NCBI GenBank assembly: GCA_000759755.1
Contig: BBMW01000005.1
Location: forward strand, 186,001 to 250,000
DNA length: 64,000 nucleotides
Source: Citrobacter werkmanii NBRC 105721
GTDB taxonomy: Bacteria > Pseudomonadota > Gammaproteobacteria > Enterobacterales > Enterobacteriaceae
Reading direction: 5' to 3'
The position numbers and the translations under genes are program-made. The notes beneath the pieces are model-generated. The model had not been told where the DNA came from. It did no database searches and saw only the letters and a program-made list of their open reading frames with translations. Of the stretch, positions 17,047-23,347 are shown in pieces (position 1 is the first letter of the stretch; the number at the start of each line of letters is the position of its first letter).

Positions 17047-17803
17047 AGGCCATATTTCTATTACCGGCGTCAGCAAATACTTCGGCCGCCATAAAGCGTT
17101 GGATAACGTATCGCTGGAGATCCCGCCCGGTACGGTAACCGTTATTCTTGGCCCATCCGGTTCCGGGAAATCCACGCTTTTGCGGACAATCAACCATCTG
17201 GAGCGTGTGGATGAAGGGTTTATTCAAATTGATGGCGATTACATTGGTTATCGTCGGCAGGGAGATAAGCTGTATGAGCTGAAAGAGGCGGAAATTTTGC
17301 GCCAGCGCGTCAACGTCGGCTATGTGTTTCAGAACTTTAATCTATTCCCACACCTAACAGTGCTGGAGAATTTGATTGAAGCGCCCATTGCACACGGACT
17401 GGCATCGCGTAAAGCCGCCACCGAGCGGGCATTAACCCTGCTTGATGCGGTAGGGCTGCGTAATAAAGCCGATGCCTGGTCGCGTCACTTATCCGGCGGA
17501 CAACAACAACGTATCGCCATTGCCCGTGCACTGGCATTAAATCCGCGCGTCATGCTGTTTGATGAACCCACGTCAGCGCTTGACCCCGAACTGGTGGGCG
17601 AAGTGCTGGATGTGATTAAAACGCTGGCGCAGTCGGGAACCACGCTGGTTGTGGTAACGCACGAGATTGGCTTCGCCCGGGAAGTGGCGGACCAAGTGGT
17701 GTTTATGGTCGATGGCAAAATTGTCGAGCAGGGCAGCAGCGAACAGGTGCTGAATCATCCACGCCACACGCGCACCCAGCAGTTTTTGTCGAAAGTGCTT
17801 TGA
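17030..17803 (+). CDS. Amino acid ABC transporter ATP-binding protein
   Basis: A 257-residue ABC ATPase. Walker A is GPSGSGKST, the signature is [15 protein letters not shown], Walker B is [14 protein letters not shown] and the switch His lies in [14 protein letters not shown]. The start at 17030 ([10 protein letters not shown]) has a CAGGAGG site. An in-frame start at 16985 would give a longer N-terminus without homology. It energises the importer encoded just upstream. Its last 59 bp (from 17745) are repeated almost exactly 2,465 bp downstream, after the PAAR cassette, so something inserted at or recombined through this gene end. Confidence 0.93.
   Translation: MSHSPEGHISITGVSKYFGRHKALDNVSLEIPPGTVTVILGPSGSGKSTLLRTINHLERVDEGFIQIDGDYIGYRRQGDKLYELKEAEILRQRVNVGYVFQNFNLFPHLTVLENLIEAPIAHGLASRKAATERALTLLDAVGLRNKADAWSRHLSGGQQQRIAIARALALNPRVMLFDEPTSALDPELVGEVLDVIKTLAQSGTTLVVVTHEIGFAREVADQVVFMVDGKIVEQGSSEQVLNHPRHTRTQQFLSKVL
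17745..17803 (+). repeat. 59-bp direct repeat, copy 1 (end of ABC ATPase gene)
   Basis: The last 59 bp of the ATPase gene including its TGA. It matches 20210-20268 at 57 of 59 positions; the differences are C/T at 17776 versus 20241 and G/T at 17779 versus 20244. It forms the left border of the AT-rich PAAR/effector insert and resembles an attachment-site duplication. Confidence 0.9.
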
Positions 17804-18054
17804 GTGCTGCGTCCAAAGAGTGAAATTATCAAGAAAATATGAACGTCCGTTAATCCTAAATTAGTCTTCCTTTTGAGTAACAATCTTAGTGACTAATTAT
17901 CAAAAAATCACTTTATTATCAGGTGAATAATGACTTGGATCTGGAATATATCACCCTTAATGAAGTTGTGAGCAAGCATAGTAAAACTTTGCTTAAATCA
18001 TGTGTTATGTATCATGCCATTGAGTATTACCACTTTTTAACTAAGGAATTGAAA

Positions 18055-18576
18055 ATGGTAAGAGCACTGGCCTGTCTCGGCGATAAAACAAGTTATGGAA
18101 AAATTATTACTGCTTCTGCATCCTGGTATGATGGTGATAGAGCTATTGCCCAAACCGGTGACAGGGCAATTTGTCGGAAATGCAATGGACATATTCCAAT
18201 TTTCGCTTCTGCAGTGGACTGGATGGAAAATGGTAAAGCATATGTAGCTACTGGCGACAGGGTGTTGTGTGGCTGCTCCAATCACTATGTTTTTGGTACA
18301 GCCACACAATATACCAGCAGTGTCGCGGGTACTTTAACCACCCGCGACACCAGTCAATTATCGATAATGATGCAGAACTCACAGGGTGTCAGCAGCAGAA
18401 ACTGTATTCGTTTTAAGTGTGCAGATGATGACGGCAGACTGATGGTGGATTGCCGGTATCTTCTCATACTCCCGGACGGCCATACAGAAACGGGGAATAC
18501 AGATAGCCAAGGGATGACAGAGTGGCATTATGCTGAATCCGCTGAAAATATTAACCTGCACATATTAATGGATTAA
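18055..18576 (+). CDS. PAAR-domain spike protein with C-terminal extension
   Basis: A 173-residue protein if started at the ATG at 18055, which has AAGGAATT upstream and yields the typical PAAR start VRALACLGDKTSYG; an in-frame GTG at 17923 would add 44 residues unlike the family. Residues 1-90 carry PAAR features: ACLGDKT, TGDRAICRKC and ATGDRVLCGCSNH, with Cys/His that can bind the tip metal. Residues about 110-173 (DDDGRLMVDCRYLLILPDG, then HTETGNTDSQGMTEWHY) look like the small beta-sandwich, transthyretin-like tail found on several PAAR proteins. Such proteins cap the VgrG spike of type VI secretion and carry effectors. No vgrG or other T6SS gene is in the window. The next gene begins 2 bp later. 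Confidence 0.85.
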   Translation: MVRALACLGDKTSYGKIITASASWYDGDRAIAQTGDRAICRKCNGHIPIFASAVDWMENGKAYVATGDRVLCGCSNHYVFGTATQYTSSVAGTLTTRDTSQLSIMMQNSQGVSSRNCIRFKCADDDGRLMVDCRYLLILPDGHTETGNTDSQGMTEWHYAESAENINLHILMD

Positions 18577-18578
18577 TT

Positions 18579-19757
18579 ATGGCTGTTTATCCGCTTAGCA
18601 CCCGTATTCTCTCTAATGTTCCTGCAAACTCTTTATTATATGATCTATCTATTTATCGTATGAATGCTGACAGAAATAAATATTATCTGATAGATGTGAG
18701 ACAGCAGAAATTTAAGGATAACTACCAAACTCAGACACATATGTCTGAAGATATAAATGAGCCTCTATCAACTATCTACATTATGGAAATGACGCTTTAT
18801 CGTAAGACGATGCTGCATACTCACAGTGTTACTCCAAAGCCTTTCACAAAGATGTATACGCTTGCAGAATTTAGTACAGGTAAAGCATGGTCTGAGGCTA
18901 AACGTGAAAATCTCTGTTATTTTGAATCGGCAGGTACACCTAAACCTGAAAGTCAGTGCGGTGAAACGAAAATAATTACCATAACCCGCGAGGAGAGACC
19001 ATTTATAGCAGAAGAATATCCCATTGGTAATTCCAGGGATCCTTTTGATAAAAAAATAGTAGAACGTCAAATAGAAGAAAGATTTAACGGATTTAATTTC
19101 CCTAATCAAATAGCTGCAAGTGTATGTGGACCTGCAGCATTTTTTTACTGCCTGCAAAAGGATCGCCCTGATGTGTATGCGCAAGCTGCCCGTGAACTTT
19201 GGCGATACGGAAAAACTAAAATAGGTAATTTAATCATTTCGCCAGGTAAAGGCTGTCGGCATCCTACAGGTGCATTTTACTATGATGACGGCAGACCGAA
19301 GATAGCCGGTACAGACTGGATGACACTTGCTGGACTCAGAGATTCAGAGAATACAATGCTGAGCTTTGATGCTCTTGATTCTCCAGTTGCTGGTATCACA
19401 ATTTGGCAAATTTTGGCAGAATGGTTTGAAAAAGTCGGCTATAAAATGGTTTTCAGTAATGTCGGTATTACTCAGGCGGGTGTTCAGGGAATCAGAGATT
19501 TAAATAAATATATTGAGCAAGATTATAAAGTCGTAACATTGATAAATGATGGACTTCTTGTAAATAGTACAAATAAAACAACATTACCTACACACTGGGT
19601 TGTTTGGAATGGTTCAGTCATGCAAGATCCTAATGGATATATTAGTTTGGAATTGTTTTCTTGGGGAAAGAAAAAAAACTGGATAAAACAAAGCAAAGAT
19701 TTGCAATTTTTTATCAACAGGTTTTTTGGAGGAATGGTTTTCAAATCATTGAAATAA
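18579..19757 (+). CDS. Candidate T6SS effector with papain-like cysteine peptidase motifs
   Basis: A 392-residue protein that I do not recognise as a named family. Its codons are AT-rich, unlike the flanking genes. Gln177 followed by Cys183-Gly-Pro has the Q-x5-C-G spacing of papain-like and C39-like peptidases. His339 in PTHWVVWNG has the usual context of the catalytic His, and Asp350 or Asn352 shortly after could be the third residue. There is no signal peptide or membrane segment. The N-terminal 150 residues have no features I can assign. It lies 2 bp after the PAAR gene and 1 bp before a lipoprotein gene, the order expected of spike-effector-immunity. A peptidase, amidase or transglutaminase-like activity is inference. 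Confidence 0.6.
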   Translation: MAVYPLSTRILSNVPANSLLYDLSIYRMNADRNKYYLIDVRQQKFKDNYQTQTHMSEDINEPLSTIYIMEMTLYRKTMLHTHSVTPKPFTKMYTLAEFSTGKAWSEAKRENLCYFESAGTPKPESQCGETKIITITREERPFIAEEYPIGNSRDPFDKKIVERQIEERFNGFNFPNQIAASVCGPAAFFYCLQKDRPDVYAQAARELWRYGKTKIGNLIISPGKGCRHPTGAFYYDDGRPKIAGTDWMTLAGLRDSENTMLSFDALDSPVAGITIWQILAEWFEKVGYKMVFSNVGITQAGVQGIRDLNKYIEQDYKVVTLINDGLLVNSTNKTTLPTHWVVWNGSVMQDPNGYISLELFSWGKKKNWIKQSKDLQFFINRFFGGMVFKSLK

Positions 19758-19758
19758 A

Positions 19759-20154
19759 ATGGGGAAATTTTTTTTGGTTCTGCCTTTATTTTTACTGTCT
19801 GCCTGTTCGTTGCAGGCAGAATTCACTCCAGAAGGGGAGGTACTTAATGATGCAACTGTTGGCATTCCCTATTATAACCAAATAAATATATTTGGTGGAG
19901 TAGTTCTTTCTTATGATCTTTATGGTAAACAAGTCGTTGCTGGAGATATTCATCCAGATAATTTAGGGCTTCACCTACAGTATTGTGATGATAATGAATT
20001 CAATAATTGTATCCAGATTAGAGGGACACCAACAAAAGCAGGCATAGCTAAAGTGCGAGTACATGGGGGCTTAGGTGGCGGAATGCTTTCAAAATCAGGA
20101 GAGTTCGATAAAACCTATACTATTACGGTCAAAGATTCAGAAGGATCTTCTTAA
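19759..20154 (+). CDS. Small lipoprotein, candidate immunity protein
   Basis: A 131-residue protein. A short signal sequence (MGKFFLVLPLFLLSAC) ends in the lipobox LSAC, so Cys16 would be lipidated. Ser at +2 predicts outer-membrane sorting facing the periplasm. The mature part is a mostly beta domain with two Cys (YCDDNEFNNCIQIRG) that may form a disulfide. I know no homologue. It begins 1 bp after the candidate effector gene. Immunity proteins against periplasm-acting T6SS effectors are often lipoproteins or exported, so this gene predicts that the effector acts in the envelope. That is inference from gene order. Confidence 0.62.
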   Translation: MGKFFLVLPLFLLSACSLQAEFTPEGEVLNDATVGIPYYNQINIFGGVVLSYDLYGKQVVAGDIHPDNLGLHLQYCDDNEFNNCIQIRGTPTKAGIAKVRVHGGLGGGMLSKSGEFDKTYTITVKDSEGSS

Positions 20155-20209
20155 GATTGTTTGAGAGGCGCTCTCAGCATAGCTAAAAATAGCATTAACG
20201 TACAATATT

Positions 20210-20268
20210 AGGTGCTGAATCATCCACGCCACACGCGCACTCATCAGTTTTTGTCGAAAGTGCTTTGA
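20210..20268 (+). repeat. 59-bp direct repeat, copy 2 (orphan end of ABC ATPase gene)
   Basis: An orphan copy of the ATPase 3' end, still carrying the frame and TGA (…FLSKVL) but no gene in front. It differs at two of 59 positions, one silent and one Gln to His. A strong hairpin follows 7 bp later, so this junction may be the original end of the ABC operon and copy 1 the one supplied by the incoming DNA. Confidence 0.9.
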
Positions 20269-20275
20269 TACACAT

Positions 20276-20297
20276 TGCGGCACAAGGCTGTGCCGCA
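20276..20297. terminator. Hairpin between the repeat and the oxidoreductase gene
   Basis: TGCGGCACA and TGTGCCGCA form a perfect 9-bp stem with loop AGGC. There is no T-run on either side, so it may protect 3' ends or support factor-dependent termination of the ABC operon (in its original state) and of the convergent oxidoreductase gene. Confidence 0.55.
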
Positions 20298-20303
20298 CAG
20301 GGG

Positions 20304-21293
20304 TTATACAGTGACGACGATTTTGCCTACCTGACCGTTGGCTTCCATGTATTGATGTGCCTTGACGATATCATCAAAGGCAAAGGTTTTATCAATCAGC
20401 GGTTTGAGCTGCCCGGACTGCAACCCTTCAAAGATAAACCGCTTCGCTCGCGAAAGTTTTTCTGCGTCCGAGGTGATCTCAAAAATTTCATAACCACGGA
20501 AAGTCAAATGGCGACCGAGGATCTCAATGACCGGTATAGAAAGGTCGCGTGCATCAAGCGAGCCATATTGGAAAAAGATCCCACCGGCTGGCATCACCTG
20601 GGCAATTTTTGCCACTCCCGGGCCTCCGACCGGGTCGAAGACCACTCGGGTTCCTTTGCTATCAGTAATCCGTTGAATCTCAGCCACCAGATCCTGCTCC
20701 TGGCTTGCAATAACCTCTGCTGCGCCCAGTTGCAGTAGCTGAGCTCGTTTCTCACTGGTCCGCGTCATCGCAATAGGCTTTGCGCCGAGCATATTAGCAA
20801 TCTGAATTGCCGCCAGTCCGACGCTACTGGAAGCAGCATTGATCAGCACATTATCTCCAGGTTTAATATCCGCATATTCAACCAGTGCACCGAATGCGGT
20901 CACATACATCATCCAACTGGCGGCGGCTTCGGCAAAGCTGAGGTTTTGCGGATGTTTTACGACCGCGTGTGCCGGGGCATTAACGACTTCTCCATACATA
21001 CCATATTGATGAAAGCTGAAAGCCGGGATGACGCTAACATCATCGCCAGGTGCAAACTCACGTACGTTGTCTCCTACGGATTCAACGACTCCGGCAGCTT
21101 CATAACCCAACCGTGCCGGGAAATTAGGTTGGTAAATATACTGGCCTGTGCGGTACATAATCTCCGCACGGTTGATACCAATAGCCCGTACGCGGATCTG
21201 AACCTCATTCGCACCAGGCGCGGGAACCTGCATGTCCTGAATCTTCAAGACGTCAGCACCACCAATTTGATTAAAAACTACGACCTTAGACAT
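20304..21293 (-). CDS. Zinc-type alcohol dehydrogenase/quinone oxidoreductase-like protein
   Basis: A 329-residue medium-chain dehydrogenase/reductase close to the NADPH:quinone reductase branch. Marks are LGYEAAGVVESVGDNV and the cofactor loop NAASSSVGLAAIQIANMLGA. No structural-zinc Cys cluster is visible, so it is probably zinc-independent. I chose the ATG at 21293 (MSKVVVFNQIGG) because upstream residues lack homology. It lies 89 bp downstream of a LysR gene on the same strand, which may regulate it. The substrate is unknown. Confidence 0.87.
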   Translation of the reverse strand: MSKVVVFNQIGGADVLKIQDMQVPAPGANEVQIRVRAIGINRAEIMYRTGQYIYQPNFPARLGYEAAGVVESVGDNVREFAPGDDVSVIPAFSFHQYGMYGEVVNAPAHAVVKHPQNLSFAEAAASWMMYVTAFGALVEYADIKPGDNVLINAASSSVGLAAIQIANMLGAKPIAMTRTSEKRAQLLQLGAAEVIASQEQDLVAEIQRITDSKGTRVVFDPVGGPGVAKIAQVMPAGGIFFQYGSLDARDLSIPVIEILGRHLTFRGYEIFEITSDAEKLSRAKRFIFEGLQSGQLKPLIDKTFAFDDIVKAHQYMEANGQVGKIVVTV

Positions 21294-21382
21294 AGCAGAC
21301 CTCAGTAAATTGTTCTGTATTGGGTCCGCACAATTTAACGATTCAGATGAGAGTGAAAAACCGCAGTTGCGGAACTTCACTA

Positions 21383-22312
21383 TTACTGATTTTGTAATAA
21401 TCCATGAAGCCGCAGTTTTTGTTGGCTAAAAAGTTCGCATAACCAGTCAATGAATACCCGCACCCGAGGGGCGAGATGACGTCTGTCCGGGTAAAGCACT
21501 GAAACCGGTTTTGATTCCCCGGCGTAATCGGCCAGTACCTCAACGAGCTGACCCGACTGGAGGTAGGGGGCCAGCACGGCATGCACACCGCGGATGATGC
21601 CGAGTCCCGATAAACAGCCGGTCAGCAATATATCGGAGTTATCAACGCTTATCCGTCCGGTGGGCGTGAATGATAAAATTTCACCTCCGCTGATGAAGGT
21701 CCACTCCAGCGCTTCGCGGTGACGCTCGCTGAAAAAGTTAAGTGCCTGGTGTCGGGATAAATCCTCTGGCGTCTGCGGTACGCCATGTTGTTGCAAATAA
21801 TCCGGTGACGCACAGGTCACCATCTTTACTTCACCGAGTCGCCTGGATATCAGGGAAGAGTCTTGTAACTCGCCGATACGGATCATGCAGTCGATACCTT
21901 CGGCAAGCATATCGATTCTACGGTCGGTGGAGGTGAGCACCATCTCGATATCAGGATACCGCGACTGGAAATCTTTCAGCGCAGGAACTAACACGGAGTG
22001 CGCCAGCGACAGAGGGGCATTAACCCTGAGTTTTCCGCGTGGCGGGCGAGTTGGCGAGAAAGAGGCCATGATGTCATCAACGTCACTGAGCAGTATTTTT
22101 GTGCGTTGATAAAAAGCGTCACCTTCATCGGTCAGCGACACTTTACGGGTTGTGCGGTTAAGCAACTTGGCCCCCAGCTCGTCTTCAAGGTGCTGGATGG
22201 CTTTGGTCACTGCGGGGCGATGCAGGTGTAACACGTCTGCAGCTCTGGCAAATCCCCCTTGCTCAACAACTTGTATAAAAATGGACATGTATTCAAACAT
22301 ACTCGAACGCAT
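21383..22312 (-). CDS. LysR-family transcriptional regulator
   Basis: A 309-residue regulator. The winged helix-turn-helix at residues 5-64 reads FARAADVLHLHRPAVTKAIQ, followed by LEDELGAKLLNRTTRKVSLT. A type 2 periplasmic-binding-like effector domain makes up the rest. It belongs to the large YafC/DmlR-like group. The ATG at 22312 has GGGAGA upstream; MFEYMSIF at 22300 is an alternative start. It is probably co-transcribed with the oxidoreductase downstream. The inducer is unknown. Confidence 0.9.
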   Translation of the reverse strand: MRSSMFEYMSIFIQVVEQGGFARAADVLHLHRPAVTKAIQHLEDELGAKLLNRTTRKVSLTDEGDAFYQRTKILLSDVDDIMASFSPTRPPRGKLRVNAPLSLAHSVLVPALKDFQSRYPDIEMVLTSTDRRIDMLAEGIDCMIRIGELQDSSLISRRLGEVKMVTCASPDYLQQHGVPQTPEDLSRHQALNFFSERHREALEWTFISGGEILSFTPTGRISVDNSDILLTGCLSGLGIIRGVHAVLAPYLQSGQLVEVLADYAGESKPVSVLYPDRRHLAPRVRVFIDWLCELFSQQKLRLHGLLQNQ

Positions 22313-22424
22313 CGCTTATTATCTCCCGGTATCCGATCATTGTTATTATGGGAGTAATAATCATGTCTGCATAGGTTGTTGAATGCTGCTCTACACTTAG
22401 GGTTTTAACGTTGAGGGTTGCAGC

Positions 22425-23042
22425 ATGATTAAGGTCTATGGGGTGCCGGGCTGGGGATCGGCCATCAGTGAAGTGATGCTCGCACTGGCGGAGATCCCTT
22501 ACAGTTTTATTAATGTCGACGGCTTTGATAGCGATGGTCCTTCGCGGGAACTGCTTAAGACAATGAATCCGCTATGCCAGGTGCCCACACTGGTACTGGA
22601 AAATGGCGAAGTCATGACGGAAACGGCGGCGATCGCCTTGATGATCCTCGATCGTTGTCCCGAGCTTTCGCCCTCCGTTGGCCGCAGCGAACGGCAACAG
22701 TTCCAGCGTCTGTTGATATGGCTGGTGGCAAATGTCTATCCCACGTTTACCTATGCCGATTATCCTGAACGCTGGGTGCCGGATGCTCCGGCGCAGTTGA
22801 AAAAAAATTGTATTGAGTACCGAAAATCTCTCTATATGTGGTTGAATAACCAGCTAAGCGCCGAGCCGTACGCGCTCGGAGAGCAGTTAACCTTGCTGGA
22901 CGTTTATATTTGTGTAATGCGTAGCTGGGGGCCGGGACATGACTGGTTCCAGGACAATACGCCGAATATTAGCGCCATCGCCGATGCGGTTTGTCAGCAT
23001 CCGAGGCTACGTACTGTGCTGAAAAACAATAAGATTATTTGA
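22425..23042 (+). CDS. yncG: Glutathione S-transferase-like protein YncG
   Basis: A 205-residue protein with an N-terminal thioredoxin-like domain (MIKVYGVPGWGSAISEVML; the cis-Pro is in CQVPTLVLENG, and ETAAIALMI is the glutathione-contacting segment) and an all-helical C-terminal domain. It matches E. coli YncG in length and sequence. Substrates are not established. In E. coli K-12 yncG is followed by yncH, rhsE, ydcD, yncI and ydcC before pptA; here pptA follows directly, so that rhs block is absent. Confidence 0.92.
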   Translation: MIKVYGVPGWGSAISEVMLALAEIPYSFINVDGFDSDGPSRELLKTMNPLCQVPTLVLENGEVMTETAAIALMILDRCPELSPSVGRSERQQFQRLLIWLVANVYPTFTYADYPERWVPDAPAQLKKNCIEYRKSLYMWLNNQLSAEPYALGEQLTLLDVYICVMRSWGPGHDWFQDNTPNISAIADAVCQHPRLRTVLKNNKII

Positions 23043-23081
23043 GAAAACACACTTTCTGACCAAAACAATAAGGAACCTGCT

Positions 23082-23309
23082 ATGCCACACGTTGATATTA
23101 AATGTTTTCCCCGCGATCTGAGCGACGAGCAAAAATCCGCACTGGCGGCGGATATTACCGAAGTCATTATTCGTCATTTGCAAAGCAAAGACAGCTCGGT
23201 AAGCGTGGCGCTGACTGAAGTTGAGCCAGAGGCGTGGCAGGGCTTGTGGGATGCGGAGATTAAGCCGCAGATGGCAACGTTAATTAAAAAACCTGGCTAC
23301 AGCATGTGA
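23082..23309 (+). CDS. pptA: 4-oxalocrotonate tautomerase-family protein PptA (YdcE)
   Basis: A 75-residue tautomerase. The catalytic amino-terminal Pro2 (after Met removal, PHVDIKCFP) is present. E. coli PptA is a dimer with phenylpyruvate/enol tautomerase activity in vitro and unknown role. Two C-terminal residues are missing compared with the 77-residue E. coli form. An AGGAAC site precedes the ATG and a strong terminator follows. Confidence 0.93.
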   Translation: MPHVDIKCFPRDLSDEQKSALAADITEVIIRHLQSKDSSVSVALTEVEPEAWQGLWDAEIKPQMATLIKKPGYSM

Positions 23310-23313
23310 AATA

Positions 23314-23340
23314 AAACGGGCGAATTTTCCGCCCGTTTTC
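23314..23340. terminator. Bidirectional terminator after pptA
   Basis: AAAACGGGCG (23314-23323) pairs with CGCCCGTTTT (23331-23340). Flanking A- and T-runs allow termination both of pptA and of the convergent alkylsulfatase gene, which ends at 23348. Confidence 0.88.
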
Positions 23341-23347
23341 AACAGGT

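Noticed and set aside
17923-18054. GTG start giving the PAAR protein 44 more residues
   Set aside because: The ATG at 18055 has a good AAGGAATT site and produces the normal PAAR N-terminus; the extra residues match nothing.
17804-20209. Insertion sequence or prophage fragment
   Set aside because: No transposase, integrase or phage gene and no terminal inverted repeats; the flanking repeat is 59 bp of host gene sequence, far longer than IS target duplications.
20265-20738. Plus-strand ORF starting at the end of the second 59-bp repeat
   Set aside because: It runs antisense into the oxidoreductase gene, whose minus-strand frame is well conserved; no ribosome-binding site.
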